The notes below the pieces were generated by a model. That model did no database searches. It was not told where the DNA came from and saw nothing but the letters and a program-made list of their open reading frames with translations. Source: an uncultured bacterium (GTDB lineage: Bacteria > Bacteroidota > Bacteroidia > Chitinophagales > CAIODY01). From it: 57,365 nucleotides of DNA. Position numbers and translations under genes: made by a program. The stretch lies in assembly GCA_903857255.1 (NCBI GenBank), contig CAIODY010000021.1, positions 1 through 57,365 of the forward strand, read 5' to 3'. Positions within the stretch are counted from its first letter, which is position 1, and each line of letters begins with the position of its first letter. Shown one piece after another: positions 1-8,434 of the stretch.

Positions 1-72
1 ATCTAATTGCGTTGCAAAAAATCCTGGTGCTTCAAAACCTGCTGGTGCTTTATCTATTTTTACTGAACTCAT
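1..72 (-). CDS. nuoB: NADH-quinone oxidoreductase subunit B, N-terminal fragment
   Basis: Reading the minus strand from an ATG at 72-70 gives 24 codons running off the window edge, beginning MSSVKIDKAPAGFEAPGFFA. This matches the start of NuoB in Bacteroidetes, the complex I subunit that carries cluster N2 (established family knowledge). The cluster-binding cysteines lie beyond the edge and cannot be checked. It follows nuoA by 65 bp on the same strand, the usual nuoA-nuoB order, so the window opens inside a nuo operon that continues to the left. Confidence 0.8.
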   Translation of the reverse strand, partial: MSSVKIDKAPAGFEAPGFFATQLD

Positions 73-137
73 TTTAATTTTTGTTTTGATTGTATTTTTC
101 AATTAACACATTAGCATATCATAACATTAACAGATTG

Positions 138-506
138 CTATTGTTCCCAATCCAATGCGCCTTTTTTAATGATGTAAATAAATCCGCAAAGAAAAAATCC
201 GATGAAAATTAAAACCGCCATCAAACCTTCCCAACCCAAACCTTTATAATTCACGGCATAAGGGTAAAAGAAAATTACTTCCACATCAAACAACACAAAC
301 AAAATAGCTGTTAAAAAATACTTGATACTGATGGGCTGACGAGCATTATCTACAATTGGCAAACCACATTCAAAATTGTCGTTGTGCTTGCTGCCATGGC
401 GTTTGGTGCCAATGAAATGTGTAGCAGCTATAGTTACACCTACAAAACCTGCGGCACACAAAAACAATAAAAATATCGGTAAAAAATCTGACGGGATACT
501 ATTCAT
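138..506 (-). CDS. nuoA: NADH-quinone oxidoreductase subunit A
   Basis: Small inner-membrane subunit of respiratory complex I. Three hydrophobic helices are visible (near residues 5-28, 63-83 and 90-112), with the family motif NFECGLP in the loop after helix 1 and the acidic FDVEVIFFYPYAV stretch in helix 2. The frame stays open upstream to a TTG at 557, but the ATG at 506-504 (MNSIPSDF) is preferred: it gives the normal length of about 122 residues and the predicted promoter box at 527-534 lies inside the longer version. It is followed by nuoB and is probably the first gene of the nuo operon. Confidence 0.93.
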   Translation of the reverse strand: MNSIPSDFLPIFLLFLCAAGFVGVTIAATHFIGTKRHGSKHNDNFECGLPIVDNARQPISIKYFLTAILFVLFDVEVIFFYPYAVNYKGLGWEGLMAVLIFIGFFLCGFIYIIKKGALDWEQ

Positions 507-526
507 TTCGTGATTGAAAATTTGAA

Positions 527-558
527 CAAAAGTAGTATTCAATCTGTGATTTTCCAAA
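527..558 (-). promoter_or_regulatory. Bacteroidetes-type promoter of the nuo operon
   Basis: On the minus strand a TTTG (558-555) is followed after 20 bp by TACTTTTG (534-527), matching the Bacteroidetes vegetative promoter pattern (TTG or TTTG at -33, TAnnTTTG at -7). The nuoA ATG lies 20 nt beyond the -7 box. Both elements and their spacing fit, so this is one of the better promoter calls in the window; the transcription start itself is inferred. Confidence 0.55.
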
Positions 559-603
559 ACCTTGCAAAGGTTTTAAAACACAAAATTGTACATAAAATTT
601 CTT

Positions 604-1170
604 TCAAAACAAAATCCTTTCAACTGTCCAATACAAAGCCACACAAGCAATTAAACTTGAAATTGGATAAACAATTTTGGTGTAGTAAAAATCTTTTTTA
701 CCAAACCATTTTGCAATTGAAAAATAAACAGCAATTATCACCGTGATTTGCGCCAGCTCAACACCTACATTAAATGAAAGCAAAGAAGCTAAAAAATGTT
801 CGGGCGGCAAACCCACGTCCTTTAATGCGTTGGCGAAACCCATTCCGTGAATTAATCCAAAAATAAAAATGATTAACAAGCGCCAAGAATTGACTTTATG
901 GTGAAATAAATTTTCGATGGAAGCAACCAAAATCGAAATAGCTATAATCGGTTCGATGATTTTCGGATTGGGTAAAATATATCCAGCAGCTGTTAAACCA
1001 AGCGTTACAGAATGTGCCACGGTAAAAACTGAACACTGAATAAGTACTGATTTCAAATTTGAATTCAGAAAGAAAATACTCAAAATGAAAAGTATATGGT
1101 CGAAGCCAAGTGGAATAACATGAGCAAATCCGATTTGTAAATATTGCTTTACCACTTCAATCATTTCCAT
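604..1170 (-). CDS. HupE/UreJ-family membrane protein
   Basis: Polytopic inner-membrane protein of 188 residues with about six hydrophobic helices. The histidine-bearing signatures of the HupE/UreJ_2 family are present: GFDHILFI (residues 22-29), FTVAHS (about 49-54), GLIHGMGFA (about 104-112) and FNVGVELAQ (about 133-141). Characterised HupE/UreJ proteins are nickel permeases linked to hydrogenase or urease, but this subfamily is mostly uncharacterised and no hydrogenase or urease gene is near. It is the last gene of the co-directional run of secreted proteins, 4 bp after the DUF1566 gene, so it is probably co-transcribed. A metal-transport role is inference from family and context. Confidence 0.8.
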   Translation of the reverse strand: MEMIEVVKQYLQIGFAHVIPLGFDHILFILSIFFLNSNLKSVLIQCSVFTVAHSVTLGLTAAGYILPNPKIIEPIIAISILVASIENLFHHKVNSWRLLIIFIFGLIHGMGFANALKDVGLPPEHFLASLLSFNVGVELAQITVIIAVYFSIAKWFGKKDFYYTKIVYPISSLIACVALYWTVERILF

Positions 1171-1174
1171 TCCA

Positions 1175-2395
1175 TTATTGTTTCACAAATTTAGCAATGC
1201 TTGAAAAGCCTTTGGTGTCAGTAGTTCTAACAAAATAGATTCCTGAAATCAAGTTTTCAGTATTCAGTTTGCAGTAATCAGTGTTTTGAAAATAAATAGG
1301 TAAATCAATTTTTTTGCCTTGCATATTCATCACCTCAATTGTTTTTATACTGCCCACTGACAACTTAATACTGATGACTGAATTTACTGGATTTGGATAA
1401 ACTTTCATTTTTATTGCATCATCCACCAAACTATTGATTCCACTTACCTTTGGTGTTGCAGTTCTCACACACATGATATAACAACCTCTTGTTGTTTTTG
1501 AAATGTAAGATGTCAGACCGAAATTTTGAAAATCAATAAACCATGCATTAGTTCCATGATTGAATTGCGAAGTAGATGACCAATATTTTTTTGCAACTAC
1601 ATTCGGAAACGCTGAAATATTGATGGATGGTGCATTTGCTTTTTCATCGTTGAGTGATTCTATCTCTTTGATGTTGGGTAAGCGCCAATCTGAATAACCT
1701 GCTAAGGTTAGATTTTCTGCATGTTGCAAAGCGTTGTCCCAAAACAAAGAATCATTGTAAGGAAATTTCTCCCACATCAATCCAGTTAAATTATCGGTGA
1801 TTGTGCTATCACCATTATCGGTAAAATGATTGGGGATTATTGTTGGAGTTGTTACATCTCTCACAGCTCGTGTATGAAAACTTTTGGTGCCACCTGCGCT
1901 GATAGTTTCTGTTTTTGGATGAGCGCCTTGTCCGCCACCAGCATTGGTTACCCAAATTTTTGAAGGGAAATTATAAGCCGTATCATTCGCCCACCAATAT
2001 TCTGCATTGGTGTTTGGAAAATAAGTAGTGTTGATAGCTGGGTTCAACGCATCTAAAATTAAAATGCTGAAACCCTCATGAACACTGGGTAATCGCCAAT
2101 CATGATGTCCTGCTAAATTTAATTGTTGCACATATTTTTTAGCGCTGTCAATCGTCATTTCGCCGCCATCAGTTTTTTGCCACATCAATCCAGTAACAGT
2201 ATCTGTGATTGTTCCATCACCATTATCGATATAGAAAGGTGGATTGATGGTGTAATCATTATCTTCTCCAAACGTAGTGGTGTAGCTGCTTGTCTGGCCA
2301 GAATCCGGAATTCGATTCATGGTTTTCTTCACACTTTGTGCAAATGAAATTTTCACAAAACACATAATGAAGACAACTACAATTAAACTTTTCAT
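1175..2395 (-). CDS. Secreted DUF1566 (Lcl C-terminal-like) protein with T9SS sorting domain
   Basis: A signal peptide (about residues 1-19, ending SFAQ) is followed by two DUF1566 repeats. Each opens with DNGD-TITD and TGLMW, then an AG-(H/Y)-DWRLP segment, an aromatic YW and a final R(A/T) (roughly residues 56-180 and 190-312). The last ~75 residues are a T9SS type A sorting domain: YPNP at about 332, a central IEV strand, then SGIYFV and FSSIAKFVKQ. DUF1566 has a C-type-lectin-like fold; the ligand is unknown. The sorting-domain part contains two 7-bp tandem repeats. It lies between the YHYH and HupE genes in the same apparent operon. The product should be exported across the outer membrane and displayed or released. 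Confidence 0.82.
   Translation of the reverse strand: MKSLIVVVFIMCFVKISFAQSVKKTMNRIPDSGQTSSYTTTFGEDNDYTINPPFYIDNGDGTITDTVTGLMWQKTDGGEMTIDSAKKYVQQLNLAGHHDWRLPSVHEGFSILILDALNPAINTTYFPNTNAEYWWANDTAYNFPSKIWVTNAGGGQGAHPKTETISAGGTKSFHTRAVRDVTTPTIIPNHFTDNGDSTITDNLTGLMWEKFPYNDSLFWDNALQHAENLTLAGYSDWRLPNIKEIESLNDEKANAPSINISAFPNVVAKKYWSSTSQFNHGTNAWFIDFQNFGLTSYISKTTRGCYIMCVRTATPKVSGINSLVDDAIKMKVYPNPVNSVISIKLSVGSIKTIEVMNMQGKKIDLPIYFQNTDYCKLNTENLISGIYFVRTTDTKGFSSIAKFVKQ
1248..1282. repeat. 7-bp tandem repeat inside a T9SS sorting-domain coding region
   Basis: Five consecutive 7-base units on the coding (minus) strand share the pattern ACTGNNN (for example ACTGATT, ACTGCAA, ACTGAAT; the last is ACTTGAT). 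The block encodes part of the sorting domain between the central strand and the SGIYFV strand (TDYCKLNTENL). Because 7 is not a multiple of 3, the unit is read in all three frames, giving a seven-residue peptide period. Confidence 0.7.
1346..1380. repeat. 7-bp tandem repeat inside a T9SS sorting-domain coding region
   Basis: Five 7-base units on the coding strand have the pattern CAGTNNN (CAGTCAT, CAGTATT, the diverged AAGTTGT, CAGTGGG, CAGTATA). They encode the strand between YPNP and TIEV of the sorting domain. A similar array sits at the homologous position of the neighbouring YHYH gene (2645-2679). Confidence 0.7.
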
Positions 2396-2474
2396 GTTGA
2401 ATTTTTTTCTTGAAAAATACTTTCTAATATTCTTTAAAAACTTTACAAAACTTGAAAAACTTTATGAACTAATT

Positions 2475-4097
2475 TTATTCTTTCACAAATTTTGAAACAC
2501 TTGAAACCCCTTTGCTGTCAATGACTTTAACGAAGTAAACACCACTTGTCAAATTTGAAACATCCACTGAAATTGGTTGAGTTGTTGAATTGTTGATTGG
2601 TTGAGTGAATACATTTTTACCAAAAACATCAAACACTTCAATTGTATTCACTAATGACAAATGACTTATGACTAATGACTTCCCACAAGGATTCGGGTAA
2701 ATCGTCAATCCATTTTCATTCGTTTGCAATTCATTAATCCCATTCGGCGTTGCAGGAACAGTGCATTGTACAAAGCCATGTTTGGTTTCAGATGAATCTA
2801 AATTGCCAGCGGTGTAATATTTAAAAGTATAGTTGCCCAAGGCATCCCAAGAATAAACAACAGAATCTGTATTGCTTTGATAAGTATAAATCATCTTGTA
2901 ACCATTGCCCGTTGCATTCGGATTGCAAACAGTAATCAAAGCTCCATTTAATGGATTCTGACCTGCACGAACTGGATGTGCAGCGGCTTGTGGAACCAAT
3001 TGATGCGTATTGTCTTCCGTTACATTTCCAGCCATGTTGCCTATCATGTAAGGATAAGTTGTGGTGCCATGATAATGATAAGTGCCACCATAACTATGTC
3101 CGTGATTAGCATCCAAAGTTTGCATGTTTGTTCCATCTGGCTCAACACTTCCGTACACTGCAAAACCGTCTAATGCATACGCAATCGGCAGTGTAGCTGA
3201 TGTGTAAGCATACAAATGCAAAGGTGCAATGTGATAATGATAATCATCGCCTCTACCGCAGTGACCACCATAAGTATCTAATTGTCCTGCTGTTAAAGCA
3301 TCAGCGCCAGTGTTGGTGTGTTCGTTGAAAATCGGAACACCATTCACTGCAATCGCAATGGCACCTCTTGTAAAATGCACTGCATCAACAGGAATCGGAT
3401 TTGCTGCCATTGTTGGTTTCAAAGGAATAGGCCAGGCATTGGTTCCCATATAACATTGCGGAATAGGCACCTGACGTTGCCAGCCGCTGTTTGAAATACC
3501 AGCCATCATGGGGTGTGTAGTTGGAATTCCTTTTGATTCCACCCAGAAATAAGTAGTGTCATAAAACGTATGAACATTTGGAACGAAAGGTGCAAAGGCT
3601 GCATTAATCGTATTTGGATTGGTGCTTTGTAATGATTTCAAAGTGAAACTGAACAACGCAAAACATAAACCCATAACAAACACAGGCATAGCATATTTGT
3701 ATTGAGGCTTCTTAGAAATACTAAAAACAAAAATGCCAAACAGCAAAAAGAAAATAGCTACAATGAAAAATTTATAATCAAAAACAGAATGCGATTTCAT
3801 CACCACATTTTGATGTTGTAGTAACTCCCGATTCAATGCCAAAATTTTATTTTCTTTTTCAATAGCGAATTGTTTATCGGCTGCGGATAAGTTTTGCAGA
3901 GGAAAAGAAACAATTTTCTGCTCTGTGGTTTCAATGAAAACTTTTCCATCTTTCAGCATATAAAAACTGCCGTCAATGGTTTTGTTTTCTTTTTCAATTT
4001 TCCACTGATGCGGAATTACTTTTTCATAATTCAAATCGTGTGCTTGTGAAAAATTCACACCGCAGAAAAGAAGCAGTAGGCAGATTATTTTTTTCAT
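2475..4097 (-). CDS. YHYH-domain protein with N-terminal SHD1-like region, two TM helices and T9SS sorting domain
   Basis: Signal peptide (residues 1-19) followed by an SHD1-like segment (about 30-80: GSFYMLKDGKVFIE ... LSAADKQFA), then two hydrophobic helices (about 108-127 and 135-153). A YHYH domain spans about 190-390 with the two signature clusters DDYHYHIAPLH and GTYHYHGTTTYPY, GGHCGRG between them and further His residues. It ends in a T9SS sorting domain (IYPNP ... SGVYFVKV ... SVSKFVKE). YHYH proteins are uncharacterised; the clustered histidines suggest metal binding (inference). Having both internal TM helices and a sorting domain is odd: either the helices are cleaved off or the protein is not a simple T9SS substrate. 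It lies 13 bp after the phosphoesterase pair in the same transcription direction. Confidence 0.8.
   Translation of the reverse strand: MKKIICLLLLFCGVNFSQAHDLNYEKVIPHQWKIEKENKTIDGSFYMLKDGKVFIETTEQKIVSFPLQNLSAADKQFAIEKENKILALNRELLQHQNVVMKSHSVFDYKFFIVAIFFLLFGIFVFSISKKPQYKYAMPVFVMGLCFALFSFTLKSLQSTNPNTINAAFAPFVPNVHTFYDTTYFWVESKGIPTTHPMMAGISNSGWQRQVPIPQCYMGTNAWPIPLKPTMAANPIPVDAVHFTRGAIAIAVNGVPIFNEHTNTGADALTAGQLDTYGGHCGRGDDYHYHIAPLHLYAYTSATLPIAYALDGFAVYGSVEPDGTNMQTLDANHGHSYGGTYHYHGTTTYPYMIGNMAGNVTEDNTHQLVPQAAAHPVRAGQNPLNGALITVCNPNATGNGYKMIYTYQSNTDSVVYSWDALGNYTFKYYTAGNLDSSETKHGFVQCTVPATPNGINELQTNENGLTIYPNPCGKSLVISHLSLVNTIEVFDVFGKNVFTQPINNSTTQPISVDVSNLTSGVYFVKVIDSKGVSSVSKFVKE
2575..2606. repeat. 8-bp tandem repeat inside a T9SS sorting-domain coding region
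   Basis: Four contiguous 8-base units on the plus strand with consensus (G/T)GTTGANT: GGTTGAGT, TGTTGAAT, TGTTGATT, GGTTGAGT. On the coding strand they give the peptide TQPINNSTTQPIS before the final strands of the YHYH protein's sorting domain. The position corresponds to the 1248-1282 array of the next gene. Confidence 0.7.
2645..2679. repeat. 7-bp tandem repeat inside a T9SS sorting-domain coding region
   Basis: Five 7-base units on the plus strand with consensus NNATGAC: TAATGAC, AAATGAC, TTATGAC, TAATGAC, plus the diverged outer unit TATTCAC. The coding strand reads LVISHLSLVN, directly before the TIEV strand, at the same place as the 1346-1380 array. Confidence 0.75.
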
Positions 4098-4110
4098 AAT
4101 GATTCAATTT

Positions 4111-5829
4111 TTATTTTATCAAAACTATTTTCCCTGATTTATTTTCTCCGTTTTTATTTTTCAAAACATACCAGTAAGTACCATTGCTCACATCGGTCTG
4201 ATTGAAATTCTTTCCATCCCACATCATTTGAAATTTCCCGCTGTTCAGGGTTTCATTATCCATTAAGCGGCGCACTAATTTTCCATTGACATCTATAATA
4301 TCTAAAGTAACAGCATCAGGATTTTTTAAAGTGAATTCAATTTTTGTTTGTTGCTGAAATGGATTCGGATACACCACTTCATCAGCATAATTGCTATTCC
4401 AAATCATTGGCGAACCTGTATTCAGCGAATCGTAACAATTTTTTGCATTGATAAAATAGGTAGCCACCACATCGCCATTATGCTGTGTGCCTGTCTGCTG
4501 GCTGGCTTTGTAGGCTTTAACATATTCTACCTTCACTCGTTGCGAAGTTACTGTAACACGAAGATGCCCTGTGTTAGCCAATATCAAACCTTGCAGATAG
4601 CCATATTGTGCAGCTTGACTGGGGTAATTGAAATTAGGTAAACTGGGCTGAGGTGTTTCCTGATAAATCATGCAATCTTTTTGTTGTTGCCCGAAGAAAT
4701 GGTCGTGCCCATGAAAGAAAATATTCACTTTGTTATCGGTCAAAACATCTTTAATGGGTTTTGCCCAACCCGGTCTGTTCGTTGACCAGCCTGGGGTTCC
4801 ATCCAGATTATTACCGCCCCATTCATATTTATCAGCATACTCCACACCGCCTCTGCCTTGTGGGTCGCCACCTACTAATTGATGGGCGAAAACAAATTTG
4901 TATTTAGCTGTGCTGTTTTGCAAAGTTTGTGTAAGCCAGTCGTATTGCTGCTTTCCGAGCGACCAATACCAACCATGCAGCGAATCAGGTTTGGGTTTGG
5001 TATTCCAAAATGGGTCAATCACCACAAACATGGCATCACCCCATTGCCAAGCGTAGTATGATTCACGAGCACCTACAAATGGTGTGTTGGATGTATCACC
5101 TGTATAAAATGAATTTGGAAAAGGATTGGGGAAATATTTTTTTCGTTGCTGTGCATCCCATACCGCAATGTTGTTAGCAGTTCCGTTATTATACCAACCT
5201 TCTTCGCCTTCATGATTGCCCAAAGCAATAAATAATGGCATCGAATGGCAAACATATTCATACTTCGAGCGTAATAAATTACAACGATAAGGAATGGTAT
5301 CGAAAGGCACCACGTGTGAGGCATTCAGCAATTTATCCGTCATTAAAAAATCACCCAAATCAATCATAAAATCGGGATGGTCTTTTAGTTGATTTTGCAA
5401 ACAAACTCTGTACAAAGCGGTATCGCTGGAAGCATCCATGTGTGGGTCGGCTTGAATTACAAACACAAAGGAATCGTTAGTTGGGCGAAGCGTATGAAAT
5501 GTATGTTCAGGGCGGTTTGTAACACTGCCACCGCCACTTGGATGACGATAATTTACTCGATAGAAATATTCAGTGTTAGGTGTTAAACCAGTGAGAACAA
5601 TTTCGGCAGTAACACTATCTGCAAAAGTTTGCCAGTTGGTTTGATTGCTATAAACACCGCTTGCAGTGCCATATTGCACACGTACTTGAGCCGAGTCGGA
5701 AAAAATTAATTGCACCGTAATGCTGTTGTCCATTGGTCGTCCTAAGATTTCAGAACGCCAAAGATGTTGGGCATTTGAAATTTTATTCCACACTAAAAAA
5801 ATCAGGAACAGAAAAAAAATACGCTTCAT
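4111..5829 (-). CDS. Secreted purple-acid-phosphatase-like metallophosphoesterase with T9SS sorting domain
   Basis: Signal peptide (1-20), an N-terminal fibronectin-III-like PAP domain (about 25-112, ending in EYFYRVNYRH and EHTFHT), then a calcineurin-like phosphoesterase domain with all metal motifs: QADPHMD (DxH), DLGDF (GD), LGNHEGE (GNHE), FAHQ and FFHGHDH (GHDH). The C-terminus is a T9SS type A domain (VYPNPFQQQ ... SNGTYWYVLKN ... KIVLIK). It should hydrolyse phosphate esters outside the cell with a dinuclear metal centre (family knowledge); the substrate is unknown. It lies 24 bp downstream of a paralogue with the same architecture, a tandem duplication within the secreted-protein operon. 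Confidence 0.87.
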   Translation of the reverse strand: MKRIFFLFLIFLVWNKISNAQHLWRSEILGRPMDNSITVQLIFSDSAQVRVQYGTASGVYSNQTNWQTFADSVTAEIVLTGLTPNTEYFYRVNYRHPSGGGSVTNRPEHTFHTLRPTNDSFVFVIQADPHMDASSDTALYRVCLQNQLKDHPDFMIDLGDFLMTDKLLNASHVVPFDTIPYRCNLLRSKYEYVCHSMPLFIALGNHEGEEGWYNNGTANNIAVWDAQQRKKYFPNPFPNSFYTGDTSNTPFVGARESYYAWQWGDAMFVVIDPFWNTKPKPDSLHGWYWSLGKQQYDWLTQTLQNSTAKYKFVFAHQLVGGDPQGRGGVEYADKYEWGGNNLDGTPGWSTNRPGWAKPIKDVLTDNKVNIFFHGHDHFFGQQQKDCMIYQETPQPSLPNFNYPSQAAQYGYLQGLILANTGHLRVTVTSQRVKVEYVKAYKASQQTGTQHNGDVVATYFINAKNCYDSLNTGSPMIWNSNYADEVVYPNPFQQQTKIEFTLKNPDAVTLDIIDVNGKLVRRLMDNETLNSGKFQMMWDGKNFNQTDVSNGTYWYVLKNKNGENKSGKIVLIK

Positions 5830-5853
5830 AAAATTGTTTTTTTGAAAAATAAA

Positions 5854-7545
5854 TTAATGATTGATGACTACTTTTTTTATGACTGTTCCTTGATGTTCTG
5901 TTTCAATATTCAAGAAATAAATTCCGTTTGGAATTGTACTTACATCCATCAAAGCCGCATTGGCTGTGGTGTTAGTGTTTTGGGTTAAAACTGTTTTACC
6001 CAGCACATCATTCAATTTTAAATTATAAACACTCACTGAACCATCCAAAATTTCTACCATCAATTTGTCATTGGCAGGATTTGGAAAAATGTTGGCCGAT
6101 GAGTTGGCTAATAAACTTTTAATGCCATTTGGTTGAATAGTGCATGTTCCAATAGTATAGCTAAAAGCCACAGTGCCATTATGATGCAAGCCCGATAAGG
6201 TATCTTTTGGTAAATAAGATTGCACATAATCTACTTGCACACATGATGATGAAACGGTTACCCGAATATAGCCAGAGCCTGCAATGGTATCGGCTGTATA
6301 AGCACTTGCATTTGCTAACATACCTTTTTGATAAGTAGAATCGGCTGCCATTGGCACTTCTTGATACACTACACTATCCAAAATTTCATGGGCAAACAAA
6401 TGGTCATGCCCTTGAAATAAAATTTGAACACCATAGGTTCTGAACAATTGCTGTACTGGCATAGCCCAACCAGGGCGGTTTGTATTAAAGGTGTAATGAT
6501 TTTGAGTGCCTTGGTTTCCTCCCCATTCATATTCTTTTGCAGGAATAATTCCACCTCGGTTTTCTCCAAGTGGATGATGAATAAATGCAAATTTGAATTT
6601 CGCAGTGCTGTTTTGCAATGTGTTTTTTAACCAAGTATATTGCGGTAAACCCAGCGTCCAAGCCCATCCGTTAGGTTTTGGATTAGTATCACAATCAAAA
6701 CGATAAGCATCTAACACCACAAACAAAGCATCGCCCCAAGTGTAAGCATAATAATCTTGCGGCAGGCCTATTCCAAAACCTTCTGCAGTATTATTGCCCG
6801 AATAAAAACCATTAGGTTCGGGGTTTGGGTAATAAACTTTTCTTGATAAAGTGGACCAAACTGCTAAATTATTGGGTGGCATGGTATCTAAATAATATTG
6901 CTTTTCGCCATCATGATTTCCCAAACAAACATTTAAAGGCACTGAATGGCAGATGGCTCCTAATCGTGGCCTGTAAAGGTATCTAAGCGAATCAACTTGG
7001 CGTTGAGTAATGGTAAATGGATAATGGTCATCGCCAAAAATATCTCCTAAGGTGAACATGAAATCAGGATTGTCATTCAATTCATTTTGCAGCGTAATGG
7101 TGTATAGATGCGGATTTCCATAATCATACAAATGTTCATCTGCTTCAACAGTAAAAGTAAAAGTGCTTCCTGAAGCACGTTGCGTATGAAAGGTGTATTC
7201 AGGCGTTGGAGTAAAATTGCCACCCGATGTTTTGTACTGTACTCGATAAAAGTATTTTGTATTTGCTACTAAACCTTGCAAATCAATCTCAAATGGTTTT
7301 TTCGCAACACTGGTAAATGTTGTTGTTTGATTTGGGTAAGAACCAGTAGTAGTGCCATATTCCACATAATATTGCATCACCTGCCCAAACATTATACTGG
7401 CAGTTATAGAGGTATCAGTTGGTCGGCCCAAAATAATATTGGGTGTTTGAGCATTTGCATTTTTATTGGTGAAAAATAAAATTGCAAATAAAATTGCCGT
7501 AGTAATTATTCTCTTGAAATGCAGCGGTGTAGAATGTTTCATCAT
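5854..7545 (-). CDS. Secreted purple-acid-phosphatase-like metallophosphoesterase with T9SS sorting domain (paralogue)
   Basis: Same architecture as the next gene: signal peptide (about 1-32, ending NANAQ), PAP-type fibronectin-III domain (about 35-125), calcineurin-like domain with VEADEHLYD, TLGDIFGDD, LGNHDGEK, FIHHPLGE and FQGHDHLFA, and a T9SS domain (IFPNPANDKL ... IPNGIYFLNIETE ... KKVVINH). The DxH motif reads DEH here against DPH in the paralogue. The protein loops differ a lot, so the duplication is old and the two probably differ in substrate preference (inference). It starts 4 bp after the periplasmic sensor gene, which ties the enzymes to the ECF sigma module. Confidence 0.87.
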   Translation of the reverse strand: MMKHSTPLHFKRIITTAILFAILFFTNKNANAQTPNIILGRPTDTSITASIMFGQVMQYYVEYGTTTGSYPNQTTTFTSVAKKPFEIDLQGLVANTKYFYRVQYKTSGGNFTPTPEYTFHTQRASGSTFTFTVEADEHLYDYGNPHLYTITLQNELNDNPDFMFTLGDIFGDDHYPFTITQRQVDSLRYLYRPRLGAICHSVPLNVCLGNHDGEKQYYLDTMPPNNLAVWSTLSRKVYYPNPEPNGFYSGNNTAEGFGIGLPQDYYAYTWGDALFVVLDAYRFDCDTNPKPNGWAWTLGLPQYTWLKNTLQNSTAKFKFAFIHHPLGENRGGIIPAKEYEWGGNQGTQNHYTFNTNRPGWAMPVQQLFRTYGVQILFQGHDHLFAHEILDSVVYQEVPMAADSTYQKGMLANASAYTADTIAGSGYIRVTVSSSCVQVDYVQSYLPKDTLSGLHHNGTVAFSYTIGTCTIQPNGIKSLLANSSANIFPNPANDKLMVEILDGSVSVYNLKLNDVLGKTVLTQNTNTTANAALMDVSTIPNGIYFLNIETEHQGTVIKKVVINH

Positions 7546-7549
7546 TTAT

Positions 7550-8071
7550 TTAATTGTTGTTGTTGAAATTTTCTTTTTGTTTGGGTTGATTATCGGGTCG
7601 GAAATAGTCGCGTATTTCTTTTACTAAATTTTCAAACTTTTCTAATTGTTCAGCAGTGCAAATGGCTTTCAAATCCTTTGCTTGAGCCCATCGCAGCAAC
7701 TCCATTTGTTCTTCATTCATCGCAATTTCATGTGCTAAATGCTTCACCAATTCATCATTAGTTGATTGATTGAACATGGAAATATTCATCGAATCCTTTT
7801 CGTCACGAATTGTTTTTGCCAACAGTTTTTCTTTTTCAAAATAATTCAATCTAATTTGCTCAATTTGTTCAGTTTGCTTGTCAGTCAAATTTAATTCACT
7901 TTTCAAAATACCCGAAACATCATGGTATTGCTCGATTTTTGGAAATAATTCGGGTTCATGATTTTGATGCCTGAATTCTTTCCAAGCAAATAATCCGATT
8001 GCCATCACATTCAAAATGGCTAAAGCAATTACCGAACGAAACAATAATTTCTTTTGAGAAAAAATATCCAT
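7550..8071 (-). CDS. Periplasmic heavy-metal-sensor-like (CnrX/ZraP/Spy-type) membrane-anchored protein
   Basis: 173 residues with one N-terminal membrane helix (about 12-30) and a mostly helical, charged periplasmic domain. The LNLTDKQTEQIEQIRLNYFEKEK stretch (about 60-82) and a second helix pair with LARTI-like and MNEEQMELLR segments are typical of the heavy-metal resistance/CnrX/Spy-CpxP group, followed by an Asn-rich tail. Proteins of this type sense metals or envelope stress, sometimes with an ECF sigma/anti-sigma pair (CnrX with CnrY and CnrH). Here it lies 2 bp after a small single-pass protein that follows an ECF sigma gene, so a CnrYXH-like arrangement is a reasonable inference. The metal is unknown. 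Confidence 0.72.
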   Translation of the reverse strand: MDIFSQKKLLFRSVIALAILNVMAIGLFAWKEFRHQNHEPELFPKIEQYHDVSGILKSELNLTDKQTEQIEQIRLNYFEKEKLLAKTIRDEKDSMNISMFNQSTNDELVKHLAHEIAMNEEQMELLRWAQAKDLKAICTAEQLEKFENLVKEIRDYFRPDNQPKQKENFNNNN

Positions 8072-8073
8072 GA

Positions 8074-8379
8074 TTAATTGTTTGAAAGGTTTTCGTTAAT
8101 CATCAACTCGTGCTGAATGGCTTTCAGTTTTTCATTTCTTGACAAATATTTTTCGGATGATTTAATCATCGTTTCATAAACAAACAATGAATTGATGGCA
8201 ATCAACAAAACTATGCCCAAAGCCAACTTTGAGCTAACAAGTGAATTGTTTGAATGGCGATTTTTGGCATTCAGTTTTTGTAACAATGTTGCATTCCAAG
8301 TGTTATCCAATGAAACATTAGCATTGGCAAAAGCATCTAAAGTTTGCTGCACTTTACTATTTAATTCTTGCGTTTCCAT
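8074..8379 (-). CDS. Small single-pass membrane protein, probable anti-sigma factor
   Basis: 101 residues: a soluble N-terminus of about 48 residues (QQTLDAFANANVSLDNTWNA), one hydrophobic helix (about 49-68, LALGIVLLIAINSLFVY) and a short charged outer part. There is no zinc-binding HxxxCxxC motif, so it is not a ZAS-type anti-sigma factor. The size, topology and place between an ECF sigma gene (55 bp upstream) and a periplasmic sensor (2 bp downstream) resemble CnrY-type anti-sigma factors. The function is inferred from context only. Confidence 0.55.
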   Translation of the reverse strand: METQELNSKVQQTLDAFANANVSLDNTWNATLLQKLNAKNRHSNNSLVSSKLALGIVLLIAINSLFVYETMIKSSEKYLSRNEKLKAIQHELMINENLSNN

Positions 8380-8434
8380 TTTCTATATTTTAATTTAGAC
8401 GATGATTGATTTTATTTCTGGCACTTTGTTCAAA

